Shown here piece after piece: positions 44,597 through 53,466 of a stretch of DNA of 64,000 nucleotides (position 1 is its first letter; each line of letters opens with the position of its first letter). Made by a program: the position numbers and the translations under genes. The notes beneath the pieces were generated by a model, which was not told where the DNA came from, made no database searches, and saw only the letters and a program-made list of their open reading frames with translations. The DNA comes from Bacteroidales bacterium (GTDB taxonomy: Bacteria; Bacteroidota; Bacteroidia; Bacteroidales; Lentimicrobiaceae). The stretch spans positions 62,001-126,000 of the forward strand of contig JADJEQ010000019.1 in the NCBI GenBank assembly GCA_016709025.1, given 5' to 3'.

Positions 44597-46579
44597 ATGG
44601 AAGACCACAAACAGGAAATCAAAGGCCTGCCGGAAAACGCTTACAGCGAACTGAAGCCGGGCGAGGAATACAAACCGATTATGTCGGCTAATAAGATCTA
44701 TCCCGAGGTAAACCTCCGATCGGTTTTGCTTGGGTTGTTGATGGCGGTTATTTTCTCCGCAGCCGCAGCTTACCTGGGCCTGAAAATCGGTCAGGTATTT
44801 GAAGCCGCAATTCCCATTGCCATCATTGCCGTTGGACTTTCGGCAGGCACCAAACGGAAAAATGCGTTGGGTGAGAATGTTATTATTCAGTCAATCGGGG
44901 CAAGTTCAGGGGTGATTGTGGCCGGGGCCATTTTTACATTGCCGGCGCTTTACATTCTCCATCTTGAGGCACATTTTTACCAGGTATTTCTTTCCTCTCT
45001 TCTCGGAGGATTTCTCGGCATCCTGTTTCTGATTCCTTTCCGTAAGTATTTTGTTTCCGATATGCATGGCAAGTATCCTTTCCCGGAAGCAACGGCTACC
45101 ACTGAAGTACTGGTTTCAGGAGAAAAAGGAGGAAATCAGGCAAGGTTACTATTGGTGGCCGGACTCATAGGTGGTATTTATGATTTTATCATCGCCACTT
45201 TTGGCTGGTGGGCAGAAGTTTTTACCACACGGGTTATTCCCGCCGGGGAAATGATTGCCGACAAATACAAGATCATATTCAAAATGAATGTCGGTGCAGC
45301 CGTAATGGGATTGGGTTATATCATTGGTTTAAAATATGCCGCCATTATCTGCGCCGGATCTTTCGTGGGCTGGTATGTGCTGATACCGGTTATTTCCCAT
45401 TTTGCCGATGGACAGACCATTGCCGTAGGTGCCAATGTAACCGCTTTGCTCGCCGACATGTCGCCAGAGGATATTTTCCGTAATTATGTCCGCCAGATCG
45501 GTATTGGCGGAATTGCCATGGCCGGAGTCATCGGCATTATCCGTTCATCATCCATTATCCGCGATGCCTTCGGATTGGCCGTGAAGGAACTCACCGGTAA
45601 ACAGCATACATCTGTTGAAACCAAGCGTACGCAACGTGATATCCCGATGAAAATCATCCTTTTCGGGATTCTGGGTACTGCAGTGGTTATTTTTGTCTTC
45701 TTTATGTTCGGGGTCGTGAATAACCTCACTCAGGCGTTGATAGCCCTGGGAATTGTTATGATCATTGCTTTTCTGTTTACTACCGTCGCAGCAAATGCCA
45801 TAGCCATTGTCGGAACCAATCCGGTTTCGGGAATGACGCTGATGACCCTGATTATAACTTCTGTCGTATTGGTTGGCGCCGGTCTTTCCGGAACTGCCGG
45901 TATGGTGGCCGCCCTGATTATCGGTGGAGTAGTTTGTACCGCGCTCTCAATGGCCGGTGGATTTATTACCGACCTTAAAATCGGTTACTGGCTGGGTTCT
46001 TCCCCATACAAACAACAAACCTGGAAATTCCTGGGTACATTTGTTTCAGCCGCAACGGTTGGCGGTGTGATCATGATCCTGAACAAGACCTATGGTTTCA
46101 CCGGCGAAAATGCGCTGGTTGCCCCCCAGGCCAATGCCATGGCCGCAGTGATCGAACCCATGATGTCGGGTAAGGCAGCACCCTGGTTGCTATATGCCGG
46201 TGGCGCTTTTCTTTCCCTGATACTCACCATGATCGGTGTTCCGGCCCTGGCTTTTTCACTTGGAATGTTTATTCCGCTGCAACTTAATACTCCATTGCTT
46301 GTCGGAGGATTAATAGCCTGGTATGTAACGACAAGGTCAAAAAATGAGAAACTGAACCAGTCTCGCAAAGAAAGGGGAACCCTGATAGCATCCGGATTTA
46401 TTGCCGGTGGAGCCCTGATGGGCGTTATCAGTGCCTTGTTGAAGTTCGGTGGTATTAACTTTGTTAATGCCGAATGGTTCGAATCACATTCTGCCGAAGC
46501 ACTGGCATTACTGATGTTTGCTGTGATCAGTGGTTATATGATCTGGGAATCCTTGCGTGCAAAGCCCGATGCTGAATGA
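44597..46579 (+). CDS. OPT-family oligopeptide transporter
   Basis: This 660-residue protein has about 14-16 membrane spans and the OPT family's landmarks: an N-terminal cytosolic stretch ending in PEVNLRSVLLGLLMAV, AAAYLGLKIGQVFEAAIP, the KYPFPEATATTEVL segment, and GTNPVSGMTLMTLI. OPT proteins are proton-coupled importers of peptides or metal chelates. It precedes pepT (tripeptidase), separated by a repeat tract, and the pair makes sense as peptide uptake followed by hydrolysis. Specific substrates are not readable from the sequence. Confidence 0.93.
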   Translation: MEDHKQEIKGLPENAYSELKPGEEYKPIMSANKIYPEVNLRSVLLGLLMAVIFSAAAAYLGLKIGQVFEAAIPIAIIAVGLSAGTKRKNALGENVIIQSIGASSGVIVAGAIFTLPALYILHLEAHFYQVFLSSLLGGFLGILFLIPFRKYFVSDMHGKYPFPEATATTEVLVSGEKGGNQARLLLVAGLIGGIYDFIIATFGWWAEVFTTRVIPAGEMIADKYKIIFKMNVGAAVMGLGYIIGLKYAAIICAGSFVGWYVLIPVISHFADGQTIAVGANVTALLADMSPEDIFRNYVRQIGIGGIAMAGVIGIIRSSSIIRDAFGLAVKELTGKQHTSVETKRTQRDIPMKIILFGILGTAVVIFVFFMFGVVNNLTQALIALGIVMIIAFLFTTVAANAIAIVGTNPVSGMTLMTLIITSVVLVGAGLSGTAGMVAALIIGGVVCTALSMAGGFITDLKIGYWLGSSPYKQQTWKFLGTFVSAATVGGVIMILNKTYGFTGENALVAPQANAMAAVIEPMMSGKAAPWLLYAGGAFLSLILTMIGVPALAFSLGMFIPLQLNTPLLVGGLIAWYVTTRSKNEKLNQSRKERGTLIASGFIAGGALMGVISALLKFGGINFVNAEWFESHSAEALALLMFAVISGYMIWESLRAKPDAE

Positions 46580-46597
46580 TGTTCTTTGATCTGACGA

Positions 46598-46860
46598 CAG
46601 GGTGACATAGTGACCAAGAGACAAAGAGACAGAGGGACTAAGGGACGGAGTGACATAGGGATTCAGAGACGAAAACTCTGAAATTATGAAATTCTGAAAC
46701 CCTGAAACTCTGAAACCTCACCCCCCAACCCCCTCTCCAAGTGGCGAGGGGGAGCCGGAAGCCCTTTTTCACTCAGCCACCCTGAAACTCTGTAACTCTG
46801 TAACCCTGAAGCCTTGGAACCCTGAAATTCTGAAAATCTGAAACCTTTGAACTCGTTGAT
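46598..46860. repeat. intergenic repeats (GACAAAGAGACAGAGG, CCCTGAAAC and CCCCCTCTCC families)
   Basis: GAGACAGAGGGACTAAGGG steps (46605-46668) are followed by ATTCTGAAACCCTGAAACTC steps (46675-46712). A short CACCCCCCAACCCCCTCTCC/GGCGAGGGGGA hairpin-like motif (about 46718-46753) is then followed by more CCCTGAAAC steps to 46850. It lies between the OPT and pepT genes. Confidence 0.7.
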
Positions 46861-48084
46861 ATGAAAGAAAACATTAAAACCCGTTTTTTAAGATATGTAA
46901 GCCTCGACACCCAGAGTGACGACAGCTCCGAAACCTGCCCGAGCACCGCAAAACAATTGGTTATGCTCCGGATGCTGCATGAAGAACTGAAAGCTTTCGG
47001 TCTTGCCGATGCCAGCATCGATGATAACGGCTATGTGATGGCAACATTGCCTGCCAATAACGGAAAATCCGGTCCGGCCATTGGCTTTGTGGCCCATGTG
47101 GATACCAGTCCCGATATGCCGGGAGAGAATGTGAAACCACAGTTTATCGAAAACTACGATGGCGGTGATATCCTGATCAATGAGGAATTGAAGCTGGTGC
47201 TTTCACCGGCTGAGTTTCCGGAGATCAGGCAGTACGCCGGCCAGACCCTGATCGTAACCGATGGCACCACCCTTCTGGGAGCCGATGACAAAGCAGGGGT
47301 AACCGAGATTATGACCGCCGTTGAATACCTGGTAAATCATCCTGAGATCAAGCACGGACCCATTAAAGTTGGCTTTACGCCCGATGAAGAGATTGGCCGG
47401 GGTGTAGATCATTTTGATGTGAAGAAATTCGGGGCCGACTGGGCCTATACCATGGATGGTGGTGAAGTCGGCGAACTGGAGTTTGAAAACTTCAACGCCG
47501 CTTTTGCCAAAGTGAACATCCAGGGCAGGAATATCCATCCGGGCTATGCCAAAGGCAAAATGAAAAATGCCTTGTTGATGGGAATGGAGTTTAACGCCTT
47601 GCTGCCTGTTTTCGATCGTCCCGAGTTTACCCAGGATTACGAAGGATTTTTCCATATTGTTAAAATGGAAGGCACGGTTGAAAAGGCTTCCATCCAATAC
47701 ATAATCCGCGACCACAACCGTACCCTGTTCGAAAAGCGGAAGGAAACCATTCAACAGTGTGCTGATTTTATGAATGTGCGCTATGGCGAAGGCTGCTTTA
47801 CCCTGGAGTTGAAAGACCAGTATTACAACATGCGCGAAAAAGTGGAACCGGTGTACCATATTGTTGAAACCGCACGTCTGGCGATGGAAGCATTGGGTAT
47901 AGAACCTAAAATCAAACCCATCAGGGGAGGCACCGATGGTTCAAGGCTGAGCTATATGGGCTTGCTTTGCCCCAATATCTTTGCCGGCGGCCATAACTTC
48001 CACGGAAAGTTTGAGTTTGTACCGTTGGAATCGATGGAGAAGGCAACGCAGGTGATATTGAAAATTGTAGAACTGAATGCCTAA
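46861..48084 (+). CDS. pepT: peptidase T
   Basis: This 407-residue M20 aminopeptidase releases the N-terminal residue of tripeptides, using two zinc ions. Visible ligand and catalytic segments are GFVAHVDTSPD, LLGADDKAGV, FTPDEEIGRG (catalytic Glu and bridging Glu), YTMDGGEVGELE and a C-terminal AGGHNFHGKFEF with the last His ligand. Length and order are those of PepT. It starts directly after a repeat tract, with no clear promoter in it. It probably degrades peptides brought in by the OPT transporter encoded upstream. Confidence 0.96.
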   Translation: MKENIKTRFLRYVSLDTQSDDSSETCPSTAKQLVMLRMLHEELKAFGLADASIDDNGYVMATLPANNGKSGPAIGFVAHVDTSPDMPGENVKPQFIENYDGGDILINEELKLVLSPAEFPEIRQYAGQTLIVTDGTTLLGADDKAGVTEIMTAVEYLVNHPEIKHGPIKVGFTPDEEIGRGVDHFDVKKFGADWAYTMDGGEVGELEFENFNAAFAKVNIQGRNIHPGYAKGKMKNALLMGMEFNALLPVFDRPEFTQDYEGFFHIVKMEGTVEKASIQYIIRDHNRTLFEKRKETIQQCADFMNVRYGEGCFTLELKDQYYNMREKVEPVYHIVETARLAMEALGIEPKIKPIRGGTDGSRLSYMGLLCPNIFAGGHNFHGKFEFVPLESMEKATQVILKIVELNA

Positions 48085-48444
48085 GGGGGCTTCTTAAGAC
48101 TCACGCAAACCTGCCTGCCGGCTGGCTGGGACGCAATGACGCGGAGAAACGCAAATATTTATAGAAATTTGTGTTTCCCGGGGTTGTAATTTCTTTAATC
48201 GTAAAATGAAGCGCTGTGAAACAATTTTCATTGTTTCTTCGGGATATAATGAACAAACATTATCCCGATAGAACTAATTGCAAACAAAATATTGGGTCTT
48301 CGCGTCTTTGCGTGAGACACTTTTAGCTTCCCCGGGTTGGTCCGCGTCTTATTTTCTGACGCGGACTTCCACAACTCAACCGGAACAGGAAAATCCACTG
48401 GATATATGGGGGTCCGCAATCCAAAATCAGCAATCCGCAATTGA
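48085..48444. other. gene-free region with CGCGTC repeats and a hairpin
   Basis: Three copies of a CGTCTTTGCGTGAG-like motif lie here in both orientations (about 48126-48154 and 48295-48318). A perfect 9-bp hairpin, GTCCGCGTC with GACGCGGAC, lies at about 48340-48366. No gene is supported on either strand. Confidence 0.5.
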
Positions 48445-50301
48445 ATGAAGCATTTTACCATCCCCATCTTCGTCCCCGAGCTGGCCTGCCCCAATCGCTG
48501 TGTTTTCTGTAACCAGCACAGCATTTCGGGATGCCAAAAGCAGCCGGAGCCGGAGGAGGTGCGTGATATTATCCTGCAGCATCTTATAACCATTCCCGAA
48601 AAGGATTCACACATCGAAATCGGTTTCTTTGGTGGAAGCTTTACCGGGATTGAACCAGAATTGCAGAAAAAATATCTGGCGGTGGCGAATGAATTTTTAA
48701 TTCCCGATTCCGGATGGTCTCGACTCCGCTCGACCACCGGGAACCAGAAGAAAACCCCAGGCACCGAAGGAGGAAAAAGACGGGGGGGGGGGGGGGGGAC
48801 CGGGGGGGGGGGGGGGGAAGAAAAGAAAAAGAGGGAAAGGGGGGGGAGGTGGTCGAGCGGAGCCGAGACCACCCATGATCAGCATCGCATCCACGGCATC
48901 CGCCTCAGCACCCGCCCCGATTACATCAATCCGGAAGCATTAAATCTGCTCAAACGATATGGCGTAACCACCATTGAACTTGGTGCTCAGTCGCTGGACG
49001 AAGCGGTTCTGAAATTCTCCGGTCGCGGGCATACGGTTACGGATGTTGAAAAAGCTTCCGAAATGATACTTTCAGCCGGGTTTAAACTCGGACTGCAAAT
49101 GATGACCGGATTGCCCGGCGATACCGATGAAAAATCCCTTCAAACCGCCCGCCGTATTGTGGAACTGGGAGCCTCATGCACCCGCATTTACCCCACCCTG
49201 GTGATTCAGGAGACGGAACTTGAACAACGATGGCGAAGCGGACAATATCAGCCTCAAATCCTGGAAGAAGCGGTTGAGCTGGCTGCACGGCTTTTGGAAA
49301 TATTCAAAGAGGGTGGAGTTGAAGTTATCCGGGTAGGGCTCCATCCTTCCGAAGGTCTGCTCGATGGCAGCGAAATGCTGGCCGGGCCATTTCATCCTTC
49401 TTTCAGGGAACTTGTTGAAACCTATACCTGGAAACAAAAGCTTACCCCGCTGCTTCAACAGCACCCGGCCGGAGGTAATATCCGTATTCCCGTTCCTGCT
49501 GATGAATTGCGCAATGCCATAGGTTATGCTTCAGCAAACAGGATCATGCTGGAAAAACATTTCGGCAAAGTTGAGTTTGTGCCGGAAGTATCTCCTGATC
49601 AGAAGCGACCGCTGATCATTGCCGATAAAAAACTACCCCTTCCAGCCAAAAATGTAATAAAAACTCTGGGAGAAGTCCACTTCCTTCAGACTGACCTTTT
49701 GGTGTACAAATCCATCAGCGGTCACCCGGATATTTTTATGTGTCAGGGTGCGGAAGGCCTGGTTGTGGCGCCCGGATTGCCCGAACGGCTGTTGTTAGCT
49801 CTTCATCAGATTGGGACCAGCGTGTTTACCGGTGAATCAAATCCCGGAAAGGTTTACCCGGATTCTGCAAGATACAATGCCGTGGTTACAGATGAGTTGA
49901 TCATTCACAACCTTGAAATTACCGACCCGGCCATTTTCAGGACTTTCCCGGGGAGAAGGCATCTGCATGTGAATCAGGGTTATACAAGGTGTAACCTATT
50001 GGTGCTCAACGTTGATCATTTCCTTACTTCCGACAGGGGAATTGAAAAGGCGCTGACAGCAGCAGGAAAAACAGTCCTGTTTGTGGATCCATCTCTGGTT
50101 AAACTGAAAGGACAGAAGTATGGATTTTTCCCCGGCTGTTGCGGTTTATACGATGATGAAGTGTTGATCAACGGAAGCCTGAAACATCATCCGCAAGGGG
50201 AAATAATCGGGGATTTTATAAAGCAAACCGGTTATAGTTATAGGGAACTATACGATGGCTTATTGACGGATGTTGGGGGGATTTTCGTGTTTGGAGATTA
50301 A
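48445..50301 (+). CDS. radical SAM protein fused to a GME-fold domain, interrupted by an insertion
   Basis: Residues 1-90 begin a radical SAM domain with the cluster motif CPNRCVFCNQ (Cx3Cx2C) and GFFGGSFTGI. It resumes near residue 145 (GIRLSTRPDYI, then ELGAQSLDEAVLKFSGRGH, MTGLPGDTDE) in the Elp3/YhcC-like subfamily. Between these lies an insertion of about 53 residues (48715-48871) of low-complexity Gly/Lys/Arg, framed by an inverted repeat. From about residue 400 to 618 the protein reads like the DUF6873 GME-fold (guanidino-modifying-enzyme) family: DSARYNAVV, HVNQGYTRCNLLV, FFPGCCGLYDD. The frame stays open across the insert, but an active SAM domain is doubtful if the insert is real. 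The fused activity is unknown. Confidence 0.75.
   Translation: MKHFTIPIFVPELACPNRCVFCNQHSISGCQKQPEPEEVRDIILQHLITIPEKDSHIEIGFFGGSFTGIEPELQKKYLAVANEFLIPDSGWSRLRSTTGNQKKTPGTEGGKRRGGGGGTGGGGGEEKKKRERGGRWSSGAETTHDQHRIHGIRLSTRPDYINPEALNLLKRYGVTTIELGAQSLDEAVLKFSGRGHTVTDVEKASEMILSAGFKLGLQMMTGLPGDTDEKSLQTARRIVELGASCTRIYPTLVIQETELEQRWRSGQYQPQILEEAVELAARLLEIFKEGGVEVIRVGLHPSEGLLDGSEMLAGPFHPSFRELVETYTWKQKLTPLLQQHPAGGNIRIPVPADELRNAIGYASANRIMLEKHFGKVEFVPEVSPDQKRPLIIADKKLPLPAKNVIKTLGEVHFLQTDLLVYKSISGHPDIFMCQGAEGLVVAPGLPERLLLALHQIGTSVFTGESNPGKVYPDSARYNAVVTDELIIHNLEITDPAIFRTFPGRRHLHVNQGYTRCNLLVLNVDHFLTSDRGIEKALTAAGKTVLFVDPSLVKLKGQKYGFFPGCCGLYDDEVLINGSLKHHPQGEIIGDFIKQTGYSYRELYDGLLTDVGGIFVFGD
48715..48871. mobile_element. 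inverted-repeat element with poly-G interior inside the radical SAM gene
   Basis: Arms at 48715-48738 (TGGTCTCGACTCCGCTCG then ACCACC) and 48848-48871 are 24-bp inverted copies with one mismatch. Inside are G17 (48782-48798), ACC, and G16 (48802-48817), followed by purine-rich sequence. The arms resemble REP-like repeats scattered in many genomes. The G runs may be an assembly artefact over a hairpin. Confidence 0.65.
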
Positions 50302-50304
50302 GGC

Positions 50305-50480
50305 AGAGGTTGAGGCTGAGGCTAAGGTTGAGGTTAAGGGTTAGCTTGCCTACAGAAGCGTTGCGAATAAACCTGGCTGGTAAATCAAATGGGATTGAAT
50401 TATTAAAACCTCGTTAGAAGGTAATTCGACATCTGACATTCGTCATTCTACATTCTACATTCGTCATTTATCATTAAACA
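50305..50480. repeat. intergenic repeats (GAGGTTGAGGCTGAGG and ATTCGTCATTCTACATTC families)
   Basis: GTTGAGGCTGAGGCTAAGG steps (50305-50342) and CATTCTACATTCGTCATT steps (50430-50475) flank about 90 nt of ordinary sequence. The tract lies at the 3' ends of two convergent genes. Confidence 0.6.
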
Positions 50481-50496
50481 GCTGAGGTTAAGTACA

Positions 50497-50976
50497 TTAT
50501 TTGCACAGCATCTTAACCATGGCTGCCAGCAGTTCTTCCTGTTCCAGCCCTTTCAGTATTTCCGCCATTTTTATTGATTTTTCTTCTGACGTTGTATCTG
50601 AAGCGATCAATTGTGCCAGGTCGCGTGATTGTTTCACCGTTATAAACTCCGCCAATGCTTCGAGGGCCGGGTTGGCCATGGGATCGGGTTTTTCGGGAAG
50701 GCCAAAAATCTCGAGTTCAGAAATACAGGCCTCCAGTACTTCACGCCCCATTTTACGGCAAACATCCATCTGCGTCATCCGGCCTGTGGCATCGCGCAAC
50801 GACCAGGAACTGAAATCCGGCTGAATATTCCGGATTAAATCCAGCTTGCGCGAATTTTCCCCGAAAATCCTTCCGAGTACCATGATGGAATTGGTTTTCC
50901 ATGACTGCAGATCGAAGGGTTTCAGATCGAGACGCTCAATCTGATCGCGGAGGAGGGTGATTTCTTTGGTTGGCAT
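50497..50976 (-). CDS. hypothetical soluble protein (159 aa)
   Basis: This is a helical, soluble protein with no signal peptide. The N-terminal part, FDLQSWKTNSIMVLGRIFGENSRKLDLI (about residues 21-48), has a W-(x)n-L-x-RIFG-x-x-S pattern. That pattern resembles the small N-terminal domain found ahead of TIR, AbiJ-like and other effector domains in bacterial defence proteins, though no effector follows here. The C-terminal half is helical, ending in EELLAAMVKMLCK. The resemblance is from memory and was not searched. It faces the radical SAM gene convergently and is divergent from dnaG. Confidence 0.6.
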   Translation of the reverse strand: MPTKEITLLRDQIERLDLKPFDLQSWKTNSIMVLGRIFGENSRKLDLIRNIQPDFSSWSLRDATGRMTQMDVCRKMGREVLEACISELEIFGLPEKPDPMANPALEALAEFITVKQSRDLAQLIASDTTSEEKSIKMAEILKGLEQEELLAAMVKMLCK

Positions 50977-51098
50977 ATCGGATGATTTTAATTTATTTGG
51001 TAAGCTGATACTTCAATCCCGCTAAGTTAATAATAAAAAGGCAGTGAATATGTTCCTGCCTGATTTTCGATTTCCTTCCGCAGTTCCCCCGCTTTTTG

Positions 51099-51106
51099 TA
51101 CATTTG
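51099..51106 (+). promoter_or_regulatory. -7 box that decides the dnaG start
   Basis: TACATTTG matches TAnnTTTG and would start transcription near 51113. In-frame ATGs at 51044 and 51050 lie upstream of that point, so the TTG at 51134 is the better start. Confidence 0.5.
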
Positions 51107-51133
51107 AAGTTCATTAATTTTAATGTCAAGTAC

Positions 51134-53086
51134 TTGATTCCCAGGGATACCATACAAAGCATTGTTGACACTGCCCGCATCGAAGAGGTGGTGGGCGACT
51201 TCATACAATTGAAAAAACGCGGGGTTAACCTGTTGGGGCTGTGCCCGTTTCACAACGAAAAAACACCTTCATTTACCGTATCTCCGGCCAAGGGCATTTT
51301 CAAATGTTTTGGATGTGGCAAAGCGGGCAACGCGGTTAATTTTGTGATGGAGCACGAAAAGTACTCCTATCCCGAAGCTTTGCGTTACCTGGCCAATAAA
51401 TACGGCATTGAGGTTGAAGAGCAGGAGCCTTCCCCGGAAGAAAAACAACTCGATACCGAACGTGAAAGCCTTTTCAGCCTGAATGCCTTTGCTCAGAAAT
51501 TTTATACCCAAACCCTTCACGAAACAGAGGAAGGAAAGGCCATCGGCCTGAGTTATTTTATTGAGCGTGGGTTCCGTGAGGACATCATCCAAAAGTTTCA
51601 GCTGGGCTTTTCCCTGCAGGCCTGGGATGCCTTTACCCAACATGCCCTGAAAAATGGTTATGCTGAAAAGTACCTGGTTGATTCTGGTCTTACCATCAGT
51701 AAAGAAGGCAAATTATACGACCGTTTCCGTGAAAGGGTGATGTTTCCCATCCACAACCTTACCGGGAAAGTCATTGGCTTCGGCGGGCGTATCCTGACCT
51801 CCGACAAAACCAAACCCAAGTACGTAAATTCACCGGAGTCGGAAGTTTATAACAAATCGAAGAGCCTTTACGGTATCTGGCTGGCACGCAATGCCATCGT
51901 GGCGAAGGACAATTGCTTCCTGGTCGAAGGCTATACCGATGTTATTTCATTGCACCAGGCCGGGATCGAAAATGTAGTTGCCTCTTCGGGCACTTCACTT
52001 ACCACCGAACAGATCAGGCTGATCAGCAAATTCACCCGTAATATCACGATTCTCTATGATGGTGATCCGGCCGGCATCAAAGCCTCCTTCCGCGGCATTG
52101 ATATGATCCTTGAACAGGGGATGAACGTGAAAATCGTGTTGTTCCCCGATGGGGAAGACCCCGATTCGTATGCCCGCAAGCACCGTTCGGCAGACGTGGA
52201 GGCATTTATTGCCACAGCTTCAAGTGATTTTATTGCATTTAAAACCAGGCTGCTGCTCAACGAAACCAACAACGATCCGATTAAAAAGGCCGGATTGATT
52301 CATGAAATCATTGAAACCATCAGCATCATTCCCGATCCGATCATCAGGCCTTTGTATGTAAGGGAATGTTCAGAAATAATGGGTATTGCTGAGCAAACCC
52401 TGATGAATGAGCTCAACCGCCTGCTTCGAAAAAAATCACAAAAAGGTTTTTCACCAGATGTCCCTGAAGAAACGGCAGGAACCCAGGAAGTGGCCCCTCC
52501 CCAGGAGCAGGTGCTGGATATCAGCGATTGCAGCGCCCAGGAACTGGATGTAATCAGGGTTTTGCTGCATTATTCGGGGAAAATTATTACACTTATTAAA
52601 GAGGGTGATGATCCCGATGAACCAATAAAGACTGAAGTGGGCCTGACAGAATTTGTTTGCAACGATTTAAGAGCCAATCAGATACAGTTTGATAACCCCG
52701 TATTTCAAAAGATTTTTGATGCTTATGCCGAAGGCGTAGATAATAAATCAATTCCTGACGACCGGTTTTTTCTGATGCATCCCGAGCTGGATGTGGCGAA
52801 TTCTGCCATCAATATTATAACTGCCCGTTATGAACTCAGCCCTGGCTGGGAGGAGATTAAAATTCACGTTCCTTCCGAAGAAGAAAATCTTGAAGATACC
52901 GCCACCCGCGCTATTCTTTCGCTGGTTCACCGTAAATTATCGGCGATGATCTACAACAACCAGAAAGATATGAAAGAGTTACCCCACGAAAGTGAAGACT
53001 GGGCTGATCATCTCTCCCGTGATATCTACCTAAAGCAGGCACGAAATGAAATCAGCCGCAGACTTGGCAGAACTCTCAATGGTTGA
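51134..53086 (+). CDS. dnaG: DNA primase DnaG
   Basis: DnaG makes RNA primers at the replication fork. From the TTG at 51134 the protein is about 650 residues and begins at IPRDTIQSIVDTARIEEVV, as relatives do. ATG starts at 51044 add 30 residues without family likeness and precede a likely promoter. The CHC2 zinc finger reads CPFHNEKTPSF ... KCFGCGKAGN. The catalytic Toprim domain holds FLVEGYTDVIS and ILYDGDPAG, and a C-terminal helicase-binding domain follows. It is divergent from the 159-residue unknown gene and is followed by a small DUF2892 gene after 62 nt. Confidence 0.95.
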   Translation: MIPRDTIQSIVDTARIEEVVGDFIQLKKRGVNLLGLCPFHNEKTPSFTVSPAKGIFKCFGCGKAGNAVNFVMEHEKYSYPEALRYLANKYGIEVEEQEPSPEEKQLDTERESLFSLNAFAQKFYTQTLHETEEGKAIGLSYFIERGFREDIIQKFQLGFSLQAWDAFTQHALKNGYAEKYLVDSGLTISKEGKLYDRFRERVMFPIHNLTGKVIGFGGRILTSDKTKPKYVNSPESEVYNKSKSLYGIWLARNAIVAKDNCFLVEGYTDVISLHQAGIENVVASSGTSLTTEQIRLISKFTRNITILYDGDPAGIKASFRGIDMILEQGMNVKIVLFPDGEDPDSYARKHRSADVEAFIATASSDFIAFKTRLLLNETNNDPIKKAGLIHEIIETISIIPDPIIRPLYVRECSEIMGIAEQTLMNELNRLLRKKSQKGFSPDVPEETAGTQEVAPPQEQVLDISDCSAQELDVIRVLLHYSGKIITLIKEGDDPDEPIKTEVGLTEFVCNDLRANQIQFDNPVFQKIFDAYAEGVDNKSIPDDRFFLMHPELDVANSAINIITARYELSPGWEEIKIHVPSEEENLEDTATRAILSLVHRKLSAMIYNNQKDMKELPHESEDWADHLSRDIYLKQARNEISRRLGRTLNG

Positions 53087-53148
53087 CCGGATCGAAAACT
53101 ATTCTGTTAAAAAATTGTTAATAAGCGTATAACTCATAAACTTAAGAA

Positions 53149-53364
53149 ATGAAAAAGAATGTTGGGAATACCGATAAACTGATCCGTCTGGTGATTGCGC
53201 TGGTAATTGCTGTGTTGTATTTTGCAGGTTTAATCAGTGGAACGCTGGCCATCGTACTCTTAATAGTTGCTTTGGCAATGGTAGTCACCAGTCTGCTGGG
53301 TTTTTGCGGATTGTATGCAATACTTGGATTTTCAACCTGCAAAAACAAGCCGGTCGGAAAATAA
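53149..53364 (+). CDS. DUF2892 membrane protein
   Basis: This 71-residue protein is of the DUF2892 (YgaP-like inner membrane) type. Its N-terminus MKKNVGNTDKLIRLVIALVI is a close family match. Two membrane segments (about residues 13-31 and 35-52) are followed by LGFCGLYAILGFSTCK. The two cysteines near the C-terminus are frequent in the family, which is often found near rhodanese genes, though none is present here. A terminator at 53401-53438 ends the transcript. The role is unknown. Confidence 0.88.
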   Translation: MKKNVGNTDKLIRLVIALVIAVLYFAGLISGTLAIVLLIVALAMVVTSLLGFCGLYAILGFSTCKNKPVGK

Positions 53365-53400
53365 GCGTTTCGGATTTCCCCGGATCATGTCAGAATAATT

Positions 53401-53438
53401 GAAAAGCGTGTCAACAACTCTATGTTAACACGCTTTTC
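53401..53438. terminator. bidirectional intrinsic terminator
   Basis: GAAAAGCGTGT plus AACA (53401-53415) pairs with TGTT/ACACGCTTTTC (53423-53438) with one bulged base. It sits between convergent genes. Confidence 0.75.
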
Positions 53439-53466
53439 TGATTAAACCGGAAGTGTAATCTACATT

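Noticed and set aside
48228..48894. Minus-strand proline-rich proteins around the poly-G runs
   Set aside because: They arise from reading the complement of G runs. There is no family likeness, and they overlap a real gene.
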